DNA of 64,000 nt. It comes from Iamia sp963728655. GTDB lineage: Bacteria; Actinomycetota; Acidimicrobiia; Acidimicrobiales; Iamiaceae. The stretch is taken from NCBI GenBank assembly GCA_963728655.1, contig CAVSLD010000006.1, forward strand, positions 1,054,001-1,118,000, read 5' to 3'. The position numbers and the translations under genes are program-made. Below are positions 36,204 to 42,884 of the stretch, piece after piece. The notes beneath the pieces were generated by a model, which was not told where the DNA came from, ran no database searches, and was given only the letters and a program-made list of their open reading frames with translations. The stretch's first letter is position 1. Every line of letters begins with the position of its first letter.

Positions 36204-36946
36204 GGGTCCCACCGGTAGCCGACGCCCCGCACCGTCTTCAGGTGCTCGGGGTCCGACGGGTCGCGCTCCACCTTGGCCCGGAGCCGGCCCACGTGGACGG
36301 TGACGGTGGCGGTGTCGCCGACCGTCCAGCCCCAGACGGCCTCCAGCAGCTGGGCCCGGTCGAACGCCACGCCCGGGTGGCTCATGAGGTGGATCAGCAG
36401 GTCGAGCTCGCGGGCGGTGAGGGCCAGGACCTCGCCGTCGAGGTGGGCCTCGCGGCCGACGACGTCGACGTCGAGGCGGTCGGTGGTGAGGCGGGCGGCG
36501 GCGACCGACGGCAGCCCCACCGCCGGGGTGCGGCCCCGACGGAGCACCGAGCGGATGCGGGCGGTGACCTCGCGCACGGAGAAGGGCTTGGCCACGTAGT
36601 CGTCGGCACCCATCTCCAGGCCGGTCACCCGGTCGGCCTCGTCGCCTCGGGCGGTGAGCATGATCACCGGGATGGGGGCGACGGCCCGCAGCCGGCGGAA
36701 GATCTCGAAGCCGTCCATGCGGGGCAGCATCAGGTCGAGCACGACCAGGTCGGGCAGCCACTCCAGGGCCCGGGCCAGGCCGTCGATGCCGTCGCGCTCG
36801 ACCTCGACCTCGACGCCCTCGCGGGCCAGGTAGCGGGCCAGGACGTCGCCGATGTGGGGGTCGTCCTCGACCACCAGCACCCGGTCGGGGCGGGTGGCGT
36901 CGCCGTCGGGGCGGGTCACGGGGAGGGGGAGGGCGTCGGCGGCCAC
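36200..36946 (-). CDS. OmpR-family response regulator
   Basis: A 248-residue regulator with a receiver domain (RVLVVEDDPHIGDVLARYLA; phosphoacceptor Asp in VVLDLMLPRMDG; AKPFSVREV Lys) and a winged-helix output domain (LTARELDLLIHLMSHPGVAF, GDTATVTVHVGRLRAKVERD). The start at GTG 36946 is preferred because TACCGT on the minus strand ends 7 nt upstream; GTG 36955 and 36919 are alternatives. It leads the operon with kinase and molybdoenzyme. A GATCGTT direct repeat about 55 bp upstream may be its binding site. Confidence 0.9.
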   Translation of the reverse strand: MAADALPLPVTRPDGDATRPDRVLVVEDDPHIGDVLARYLAREGVEVEVERDGIDGLARALEWLPDLVVLDLMLPRMDGFEIFRRLRAVAPIPVIMLTARGDEADRVTGLEMGADDYVAKPFSVREVTARIRSVLRRGRTPAVGLPSVAAARLTTDRLDVDVVGREAHLDGEVLALTARELDLLIHLMSHPGVAFDRAQLLEAVWGWTVGDTATVTVHVGRLRAKVERDPSDPEHLKTVRGVGYRWDP

Positions 36947-36993
36947 GTCGGCCACGGTACGGCGGGGTGCGGTGGCGGTCCGGGCCGCCCCGG

Positions 36994-37012
36994 GATCGTT
37001 GTCCGGATCGTT
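36994..37012. promoter_or_regulatory. Direct repeat upstream of the response regulator
   Basis: Two copies of GATCGTT start 12 bp apart (36994 and 37006), 48-66 bp upstream of the proposed start. Tandem half-sites about one helical turn apart are typical for OmpR-family regulators, so autoregulation is plausible. Confidence 0.4.
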
Positions 37013-37037
37013 ACCCGGGCCCGCACGCCCACGACGC

Positions 37038-38036
37038 CTAGCCGGCGGGGGGCACGGTGTCGTACCCGTCGGGGTGGGTCGAGTGCCACTGCCAGGCCGA
37101 GGCCACGATGGTGTCGAGGCCGCGGTCCGGACGCCACCCCAGCAGCTCGTGGGCCCGGCGGTTGTCGCCGTAGACCTCGGAGGGGTCGCCGGGCCGGCGG
37201 GGGGCGTCGACGGTGGGGATCTCGGCGCCGCTGGCCCGGCGGGCGGCGTCGACCACCTCGCGGACGGTCGAACCGACACCGGTGCCGAGGTTGATGGCCG
37301 TGGTCTCGCCCCCCGCCTCCAGGTACTCCAGGGCGCGGACGTGGGCGTCGGCCAGGTCGTCGACGTGGACGTAGTCGCGCACGCCGGTGCCGTCTCGGGT
37401 GGGGTAGTCGGTGCCGAACACGGTGAGCTCGGGGATGCGTCCCAGCGCGGCCTTCATCACCAGCGGCACCAGGTTGAGGGTGATGGTCCAGTCCTCGCCG
37501 ATGAGGCCCGACGCCGAGGCCCCGGCCGCGTTGAAGTAGCGGAGGCTGACCGAGCGCATCCCGTGGGCCCGGTCGTACCAGCCCAGCACCGTCTCGGCCA
37601 TGCGCTTGCTCTCGCCGTAGGGGCTCTCCGGGCCGAACGGGTGGGCCTCGTCGACGGGGAGGTGCCGGGGGGTGCCGTAGACCGCGCAGGTGGAGGAGAA
37701 CACGACGTGGCGGACCCCGGCCCGGCGGCACGCGTCGAACAGGGCGTTGGCCTTGCCCACGTTGTTGGCGAAGTACTTGCCGGGCTCGTCGACGGACTCA
37801 CCGGCCGCCTTGTAGGCGGCGAAGTGCACCACCGCGTCGATGCCGTGCTCGGCCACGGTGGCCTCGACCAGGTCGGCGTCGGCGATGTCGCCCACCACGA
37901 GGGGGGCGCCGAGGGTGGCCTCGGTGCGCCCCAGCTCGAGGGAGTCGTAGACGACCACGTCGCGGCCCCGCTGGCGCAGCAGCTGCGCGGTGTGGGACCC
38001 GATGTAGCCGGCGCCCCCGGTGACGAGGACGGCCAT
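37038..38036 (-). CDS. galE: UDP-glucose 4-epimerase
   Basis: Interconverts UDP-glucose and UDP-galactose with bound NAD. The 332-residue short-chain dehydrogenase has VLVTGGAGYIGSHTAQLL (Rossmann glycine motif), VHFAAYKAAGESVDEPGKY, the Ser/Tyr-x3-Lys site SSTCAVYG...SPYGESKRMAE and RYFNAAGASASGLIGED. DYVHVDDLADAHVRALEYL and GVRDYVHV are GalE-typical. The ATG overlaps the stop of the DUF1844-like gene by 1 nt (TGATG). Confidence 0.94.
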   Translation of the reverse strand: MAVLVTGGAGYIGSHTAQLLRQRGRDVVVYDSLELGRTEATLGAPLVVGDIADADLVEATVAEHGIDAVVHFAAYKAAGESVDEPGKYFANNVGKANALFDACRRAGVRHVVFSSTCAVYGTPRHLPVDEAHPFGPESPYGESKRMAETVLGWYDRAHGMRSVSLRYFNAAGASASGLIGEDWTITLNLVPLVMKAALGRIPELTVFGTDYPTRDGTGVRDYVHVDDLADAHVRALEYLEAGGETTAINLGTGVGSTVREVVDAARRASGAEIPTVDAPRRPGDPSEVYGDNRRAHELLGWRPDRGLDTIVASAWQWHSTHPDGYDTVPPAG

Positions 38037-38503
38037 CAGGCCTCGGGGCCCTCGTCGGGCTCCCCGCCGCCGGCGGCCTCGGCCCGCTTGGCCAGCTCGA
38101 CGAAGGCCATCTGCAGCTGGCCCAGGGCCTGGCGCAGGGTGGCCTCGTTCTGGCCCAGGCGCCCCTCGACCCCGCCCAGCAGGGCGGCGAGGGCGTCGAC
38201 GGCCAGGTTGGCCTCGGCCAGGTGGGGCGGGTCCTGGGACAGGTGGATCGCGGCCAGCTCGTAGAGGCCCATGGCGTGGTTGGCCACCACCACGTCGGCC
38301 GGGGTCGAGGCCAGCTCGGCCCGGGCCTGGGCCATCTGGGCGATCATGGCCTCGGCCTCGGCCCGCTCCTCGGGCGACATCTGGGCCAGGGCCTCGGCCA
38401 TCTCCGGGTCGATGTCGACCTGGGGGGCCTCGCCGGGGGCGTCGGCCGGGGGGGTGGGCTCGCGGGGCACCTCGTGCTCTCCGCCGGGGGTCCACAGGCT
38501 CAT
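38036..38503 (-). CDS. DUF1844-like conserved hypothetical protein
   Basis: A 155-residue soluble protein. After an acidic/Pro-rich N-terminus come VDIDPEMAEALAQMSPEERA and a helical core: NHAMGLYELAAIHLSQDPPH, LAEANLAVDALAALLGGVEG, LGQNEATLRQALGQLQMAFV. The last three match the DUF1844 pattern (NL..A...ID.LA.L......L...E..L...L..L...Y). Function unknown. It is divergent from infC, a neighbour relationship seen in other actinobacteria as I recall. It is co-transcribed with galE. Confidence 0.7.
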   Translation of the reverse strand: MSLWTPGGEHEVPREPTPPADAPGEAPQVDIDPEMAEALAQMSPEERAEAEAMIAQMAQARAELASTPADVVVANHAMGLYELAAIHLSQDPPHLAEANLAVDALAALLGGVEGRLGQNEATLRQALGQLQMAFVELAKRAEAAGGGEPDEGPEA

Positions 38504-38573
38504 CGGGGGTCACCTCTCGGGGGTCGTGGGAGCGCGGGCGGACGGGTCGCAGGGGCGCAGGTGCGCAGCGTGG

Positions 38574-38603
38574 TTGCGGCCCGGTCCCGGGCGCCCGTAC
38601 CCT
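38574..38603 (+). promoter_or_regulatory. infC promoter
   Basis: TTGCGG (38574-38579) and TACCCT (38598-38603) at 18-nt spacing predict a transcription start near 38610, leaving a leader of about 190 nt before infC. Confidence 0.5.
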
Positions 38604-38700
38604 AGGCGCACAACCGAAGACGGAAAGCGGGGCCTCGGCTCCCACCCGGCCACCCACGGTGCGTCGGGTCGATCGAAGCGTGCCCCCTCCGGGGTGTCCA

Positions 38701-38749
38701 GCGGACGTCGGCTTCCCGACGCCCGCTGTCGTCGTTTTCGGCGGCGGGC
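38701..38749 (+). promoter_or_regulatory. infC leader: overlapping hairpins, candidate attenuator
   Basis: Hairpin 1, GCGGACGTCGG-CTTC-CCGACGCCCGC (38701-38726), is followed by TGTCGTCGTTTT, resembling an intrinsic terminator. Its 3' arm GCCCGC can instead pair with GCGGGC at about 38744-38749, forming a mutually exclusive structure that encloses the T-rich stretch. Nothing in the remaining leader (38504-38800) looks like a gene. Confidence 0.5.
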
Positions 38750-38784
38750 ACCCACCCACCCCCGACGGAGGACCACCTCACCGC

Positions 38785-38805
38785 ATGAAGGAAGTTCGGC
38801 CATAG
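38785..38805 (+). CDS. Six-codon upstream ORF overlapping the infC start
   Basis: ATG-AAG-GAA-GTT-CGG-CCA-TAG (MKEVRP) contains the AAGGAAG ribosome site of infC, and its stop overlaps the ATA start of infC. It may be a chance ORF, but ribosomes on it would cover the infC start region. Confidence 0.3.
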   Translation: MKEVRP

Positions 38806-39452
38806 CCGCGCCGCAGAACGACGAGCCCCGCATCAACGACCGGATCCGGGCCCGCGAGGTCCGCCTCGTGGGCGCCGATGGAGACCAGATCGGCATCCGG
38901 CCGCTCCCCGAGGCCCTCGCCATCGCCCGTGACCTCGACCTCGACCTGGTCGAGGTCGCCGACAAGGCCAACCCCCCGGTCTGTCGGATCATGGACTACG
39001 GCAAGTACAAGTACGAGGCGGCGCAGAAGGCGAAGGAATCCCGCAAGAAGAGCACCAACGTCGTCATCAAGGAGATGAAGTACCGGCCCAAGATCGGCTC
39101 CGGCGACTTCGACACCAAGACCAAGAAGGTGGAGAAGTTCCTGGGCGAGGGCCACAAGGTCAAGGTGACGATCATGTTCCGGGGCCGCGAGATGGCCCAC
39201 CCCGAGCTGGGCAAGAAGATCCTCGACCACGTCGCCGACGAGGTCGTCCACCTGGCCCGCGTCGAGGTGGTCCCCAAGCTCGACGGGCGCAACATGATCA
39301 TGGTGCTCGCGCCGGACAAGAAGGCCCAGGCCGCCCACGCGGCGAAGCTCAAGGAGGCCGAGGCGGAGGCCGAGGCCGGCGTGGTGCTGGCCGACGCCCC
39401 CGACGACGCCACCGCCACCGCAGCGACCGACAGCGACGCCGCCGCCTCCTAG
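38802..39452 (+). CDS. infC: Translation initiation factor IF-3 (ATA start)
   Basis: IF-3 checks start-codon pairing on the 30S subunit. The 216-residue reading shows the N domain (PRINDRIRAREVRLVGADGD, VCRIMDYGKYKYEAAQKAKE) and C domain (MKYRPKIGSGDFDTKTKKVE, VKVTIMFRGREMAHPELGKK), then an acidic Ala-rich tail. The only start with a good ribosome site is ATA at 38802, seven nt after AAGGAAG, giving IAAPQNDEPRIND. Rare start codons (AUU, AUA, AUC) are known for infC and allow IF-3 to limit its own synthesis. A GTG at 38694 is in frame but lies before the hairpins and has no ribosome site. Confidence 0.92.
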   Translation: MAAPQNDEPRINDRIRAREVRLVGADGDQIGIRPLPEALAIARDLDLDLVEVADKANPPVCRIMDYGKYKYEAAQKAKESRKKSTNVVIKEMKYRPKIGSGDFDTKTKKVEKFLGEGHKVKVTIMFRGREMAHPELGKKILDHVADEVVHLARVEVVPKLDGRNMIMVLAPDKKAQAAHAAKLKEAEAEAEAGVVLADAPDDATATAATDSDAAAS

Positions 39453-39496
39453 GAACCCACCCGCCGGTCCGACCGGCCCAGAACAGGACACAGACG

Positions 39497-39694
39497 ATGC
39501 CCAAGATGAAGACCCACCGCGGCGCGGCCAAGCGCTTCAAGACCACCGGCCGGGGCAAGCTCATGCGCCTCCAGGCCAACAAGAGCCACATCCTGGAGAA
39601 GAAGCCCTCCAAGCGCACGCGCCGCCTGAGCGGTGAGGTCGAGGTCGCCAAGGGCGACCGGGACCGCATCAACCGCATGCTCGGGAACCGCTGA
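39497..39694 (+). CDS. rpmI: Large ribosomal subunit protein bL35
   Basis: A 65-residue basic ribosomal protein beginning MPKMKTHRGAAKRFKTTGRG and containing KSHILEKKPSKRTRRL, the family signature. It lies 44 nt after infC in the universal infC-rpmI-rplT order and probably shares its transcript. An AGGACA site precedes the ATG. Confidence 0.97.
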   Translation: MPKMKTHRGAAKRFKTTGRGKLMRLQANKSHILEKKPSKRTRRLSGEVEVAKGDRDRINRMLGNR

Positions 39695-39724
39695 CCGGGC
39701 CCCCGCCCGCCCCACCCCTGCCCG

Positions 39725-39751
39725 CCGGGCCGGCCCTCCCGCCGGCCCCGG
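39725..39751 (+). other. GC-rich hairpin between rpmI and rplT
   Basis: CCGGGCCGGC (39725) pairs with GCCGGCCCCGG (39741) around a CCTCCC loop, 20 nt before the rplT start. It could affect relative L35/L20 output. No T-run follows. Confidence 0.35.
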
Positions 39752-39770
39752 AGACGACGAAGGAAGAACC

Positions 39771-40133
39771 ATGGCCCGCGTCAAGCGATCCGTCCACAGC
39801 AAGAAGCACCGCAAGGCCACCCTCGAGCGCGCCAAGGGGTACTACGGCAACAAGAGCCGTTCGTACCGGGCCGCCAACGAGCAGGTCATGCACTCCCTGC
39901 AGTACGCCTACCGCGACCGCAGGGCCAAGAAGGGCGAGTTCCGCAAGCTCTGGATCCAGCGCATCAACGCCGCGTGCCGCGAGAACGGCATGTCCTACAG
40001 CCGCTTCATCAGCGGCCTGCGGGTGGCCGAGGTCGAGGTCGACCGCAAGGTCCTGGCCGACATGGCCGTCTCGGACCCCGCCGCCTTCGCCGCCCTGGTC
40101 AAGGTGGCCGCCGAGGCCCAGCCCGCGGCCTGA
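39771..40133 (+). CDS. rplT: Large ribosomal subunit protein bL20
   Basis: A 120-residue rRNA-binding protein starting MARVKRSVHSKKHRKATLER, with AKGYYGNKSRSYRAANEQV and RRAKKGEFRKLWIQRINAAC, as in all L20 proteins. L20 represses its own operon in several bacteria. AAGGAAG precedes the ATG. It is the third gene of the infC operon. Confidence 0.98.
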   Translation: MARVKRSVHSKKHRKATLERAKGYYGNKSRSYRAANEQVMHSLQYAYRDRRAKKGEFRKLWIQRINAACRENGMSYSRFISGLRVAEVEVDRKVLADMAVSDPAAFAALVKVAAEAQPAA

Positions 40134-40158
40134 GCGGCCCGACGGGCGTCGCCCGCTC

Positions 40159-41025
40159 GTGATGGCCCCACCCACCTCCACCGATCCGACGGACCGCCCG
40201 GCGGCCGTCGGGTCGGTCGCGCCCGCACCCCTCTCGCCCCGCAACGCGCGGGTGGTCGAGCTGGGGCGCCTGTCGCGCCAGCGCCGGGCCCGCGCCGACA
40301 CCGGGCGCTTCGTGGTCGACGGACCGGTGCTCCTGACCGACGCCGTCGCGGCCGGCATCGAGGTCCACGACGTGTTCGTCGACCCCGGCGCGGCCGACCG
40401 GCCCGAGGTGGCCGCCGCCGTCGCCGCCGCGGTGGGCCGCGGGGCCCGGGCCTGGGCCGTGGAGGGCGGCCTGCGGGGCCACGTCGAGCCCCGGACCCCC
40501 CACGGCGTGGCCGCGGTGGCCTCGGTCCCGGCGCCTCCCGCGCCCGGTCCGGCCGAGGCGCCCTCCGCCCTGCACCTCGTGCTGGTGGCGGTGGGCGACC
40601 CCGGCAACGCCGGCACCCTGCTGCGCACGGCCGAGGCCGTGGGCGCCACCTCGGTGGTGCTCACCGATGGCTCGGTCGACCCCTGGGCCCCGAAGGTGGT
40701 GCGGGCCTCGGCCGGCTCGGTGCTGCGGGTCCCGGTCCGCTCGGGCCCGGCCGACGAGGTGCTGGCCCGGCTCGGGTCCGCCGGGGTCGTGCGGGTCGGC
40801 ACCGCGGGCACCGACGGCACCACCCCCCAGGCCCTCGACCTGGCCGGTCCCGTCGCCCTGGTGCTGGGCAGCGAGGCCCACGGCCTGCCCGCCGCGGTGG
40901 CCGCGGCGGTGGATGTCTGGGCCACCCTGCCGATGCAGGGCAGGGTGGAGTCGCTCAACGTGGCCGTGGCCGGCTCGGTGCTGGCCTACGAGGTCGTCCG
41001 CCAGCGGGCCGAGGTGGCGTCGTGA
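40159..41025 (+). CDS. SPOUT (TrmH-type) RNA 2'-O-methyltransferase
   Basis: A 288-residue RNA ribose methyltransferase. The N-terminal substrate-binding domain (NARVVELGRLSRQRRARADT, GRFVVDGPVLLTDA) is followed by a SPOUT domain with LVAVGDPGNAGTLLRTAEAV (motif 1), VALVLGSEAHGLP (motif 2) and MQGRVESLNVAVAGSVLAYE (motif 3). It likely modifies 23S rRNA, like other TrmH-family genes placed between rplT and pheS. GTG 40159 and ATG 40162 are both possible starts. It overlaps the kinase gene (GTGA). Confidence 0.9.
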   Translation: MMAPPTSTDPTDRPAAVGSVAPAPLSPRNARVVELGRLSRQRRARADTGRFVVDGPVLLTDAVAAGIEVHDVFVDPGAADRPEVAAAVAAAVGRGARAWAVEGGLRGHVEPRTPHGVAAVASVPAPPAPGPAEAPSALHLVLVAVGDPGNAGTLLRTAEAVGATSVVLTDGSVDPWAPKVVRASAGSVLRVPVRSGPADEVLARLGSAGVVRVGTAGTDGTTPQALDLAGPVALVLGSEAHGLPAAVAAAVDVWATLPMQGRVESLNVAVAGSVLAYEVVRQRAEVAS

Positions 41026-41750
41026 CCGACCCTGCCGCCCCCCAGGACGAGCCCACCGACCCCATCGAGCTGATCGCCACCGTCAGCCACGAGCTGCGCA
41101 GCCCCCTCACGTCGATCAGGGGGTTCACCAGCCTCCTGATCTCGCGGTGGGACGGCATCGCGGATGACCGCAAGCTGGAGCTGCTGGAGCAGATCAACCT
41201 CGACGCCGACCGGGTCACCCGCATGCTCACCGAGCTGCTCGACATCTCCCGCCTGGAGACGGGCCGGCTCCACCTCCGCACCCGACCCCTCGACCTGGCC
41301 GCCCTGGCCCGGTCCGTCGTCGAGAAGGTCGCCCTGCACGAGACCGAGCTCGACGCCACCGTCACCTTCCCCGACGACTTCCCCGAGGTGGTGGCCGACG
41401 CCGACAAGCTCGAGCAGGTCCTCACCAACCTGGTCGAGAACGCGGCCAAGTACGCCAGTCCCGTCGGCCTGGTCGTCGAGGGCGCAGTGCTCCCCGACGA
41501 CGCCGGGGTGTCGGTCGCGGTGGTCGACCGGGGCGAGGGCATCCCGCCCGAGGACCTGCCCCGGGTGTTCGAGCGGTTCTTCCGGCGCGAGGAGGGTCGC
41601 CCCACCGGCACCGGCCTCGGCCTCTGGATCACCCGCGGCCTGGTCGAGGCCCACGGCGGCGAGGTGGTGGCCACCTCCACCGTGGGCGAGGGCAGCACCT
41701 TCCGCGTGACCCTCCCCCTCACGCCACCGGCAGCCCCTGCGCCCTCGTAG
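41022..41750 (+). CDS. Soluble histidine kinase without sensor domain
   Basis: A 242-residue kinase core only: HisKA motif ELIATVSHELRSPLTSIRGF close to the N-terminus, N box LEQVLTNLVENAAKYASPVG, G1 box VDRGEGIPPEDLPRVF and G2 box GTGLGLWITRGLVEAHGGEV. There is no membrane helix, PAS or GAF domain, and no response regulator gene next to it. It is translationally coupled to the rRNA methyltransferase gene and lies just before pheS. The partner regulator is unknown. Confidence 0.88.
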   Translation: MTDPAAPQDEPTDPIELIATVSHELRSPLTSIRGFTSLLISRWDGIADDRKLELLEQINLDADRVTRMLTELLDISRLETGRLHLRTRPLDLAALARSVVEKVALHETELDATVTFPDDFPEVVADADKLEQVLTNLVENAAKYASPVGLVVEGAVLPDDAGVSVAVVDRGEGIPPEDLPRVFERFFRREEGRPTGTGLGLWITRGLVEAHGGEVVATSTVGEGSTFRVTLPLTPPAAPAPS

Positions 41751-41834
41751 CGGCGACCCGACGCGACGCGGGGCGACGCGTCTGGTCTCTGGTTCGGGCG
41801 GGCTCCACAGGACCGGCGTCGCCGCGGTGCGGAC

Positions 41835-41864
41835 TTGTCGGGGGACCGGGGCGCGGGGCAGGGT
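41835..41864 (+). promoter_or_regulatory. pheS promoter
   Basis: TTGTCG (41835-41840) and CAGGGT (41859-41864) with an 18-nt spacer; the -10 ends 9 nt before the pheS ATG. No ribosome site is present. A GACGCG/CGCGTC hairpin lies upstream at 41760-41782. No T-box-like specifier or AGGGTGG motif was seen. Confidence 0.45.
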
Positions 41865-41873
41865 GAGCCGTCC

Positions 41874-42884
41874 ATGGGCTCCCAGGTCACCGCCGACATC
41901 GAGCGCATCGGGGCGGCTGCGGTCGAGCGCCTGCGCACCGCCCCGGACCTCGACGCCCTGCGGGCCGCCGAGACCGAGCTCACCGGCAAGGGCTCCGAGC
42001 TGGCCGGGGTCAAGCGCAGCCTGGGCGGCCTCGACGCCGACGGGCGCCGGGAGGCAGGCCTGGCCCTCAACCGGGTCAGCGCCGAGGTGGCCGAGGCGGT
42101 CGCCGCCCGCCGGGGCGAGCTGGAGGCCGCGGCCCGGGCCGCGACGGTGGCGGCCGAGCGCCTCGACCTCACCGAGGTCCGGCCCGAGGTCGCCGCCGGG
42201 CACCTCCACCTGGTGACCCAGACCATGGAGGAGCTGGAGGACGTCTTCGTCGGCCTGGGCTTCGAGGTGGCCGAGGGCCCCGAGGTGGAGGACGACTGGC
42301 ACAACTTCACCGGCCTCAACCTCCCCGCCTACCACCCGGCCCGCGACATGCAGGACACGTTCTTCGTCGACCTGGGCGAGCCCGGCGACGTGGTCCTGCG
42401 CACCCACACCTCGCCCGTGCAGCTGCGGGTGATGGAACAGCAGGGCCCGCCGATCTACGTGGTCGTCCCGGGCCGGGTGCACCGCAACGAGGAGCGCGAC
42501 GCCACCCACCTGGCCACGTTCCACCAGATCGAGGCCCTGGTCGTCGACCGGGGCATCACCTTCGGGCACCTGGCCGGCACCATCGAGGCCTTCACCCGGG
42601 CCTACTTCGGCGCCGGGTTCTCGTCGCGCCTGCGGCCCTCGTACTTCCCCTTCACCGAGCCGTCGGCCGAGTTCGACATCCAGCGCCCCGACGGCAGCTG
42701 GCTGGAGCTGGGTGGCTGCGGCATGGTCCACCCCCAGGTGCTGCGCAACGGCGGCATCGACCCCGAGGAGTTCACCGGCTTCGCCTTCGGCTTCGGCATC
42801 GACCGCCTGGCCCTGGCCCGCCACGGTGTGGCCGACCTCCGCGAGGTGCTGTCGGTCGACGTCCGCTTCCTGGAGCAGTTCTGA
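41874..42884 (+). CDS. pheS: Phenylalanyl-tRNA synthetase alpha subunit
   Basis: Catalytic subunit of the alpha2beta2 class II synthetase. The 336-residue protein has an N-terminal coiled-coil (LDALRAAETELTGKGSELAG), class II motif 1 region MEELEDVFVGLGFEVAEGPE, DWHNFTGLNLPAYHPARDMQ, motif 2 RVHRNEERDATHLATFHQIE and motif 3 GFAFGFGIDRLALARHG. ATG 41874 is chosen as the family-length start; the 13 residues upstream look non-coding. The stop overlaps the pheT ATG (TGATG). Confidence 0.97.
   Translation: MGSQVTADIERIGAAAVERLRTAPDLDALRAAETELTGKGSELAGVKRSLGGLDADGRREAGLALNRVSAEVAEAVAARRGELEAAARAATVAAERLDLTEVRPEVAAGHLHLVTQTMEELEDVFVGLGFEVAEGPEVEDDWHNFTGLNLPAYHPARDMQDTFFVDLGEPGDVVLRTHTSPVQLRVMEQQGPPIYVVVPGRVHRNEERDATHLATFHQIEALVVDRGITFGHLAGTIEAFTRAYFGAGFSSRLRPSYFPFTEPSAEFDIQRPDGSWLELGGCGMVHPQVLRNGGIDPEEFTGFAFGFGIDRLALARHGVADLREVLSVDVRFLEQF

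Noticed and set aside
41751..41873. Possible T-box or phenylalanine leader before pheS
   Set aside because: No T-box sequence, no Phe-rich leader peptide; only a small hairpin and a promoter-like pair.
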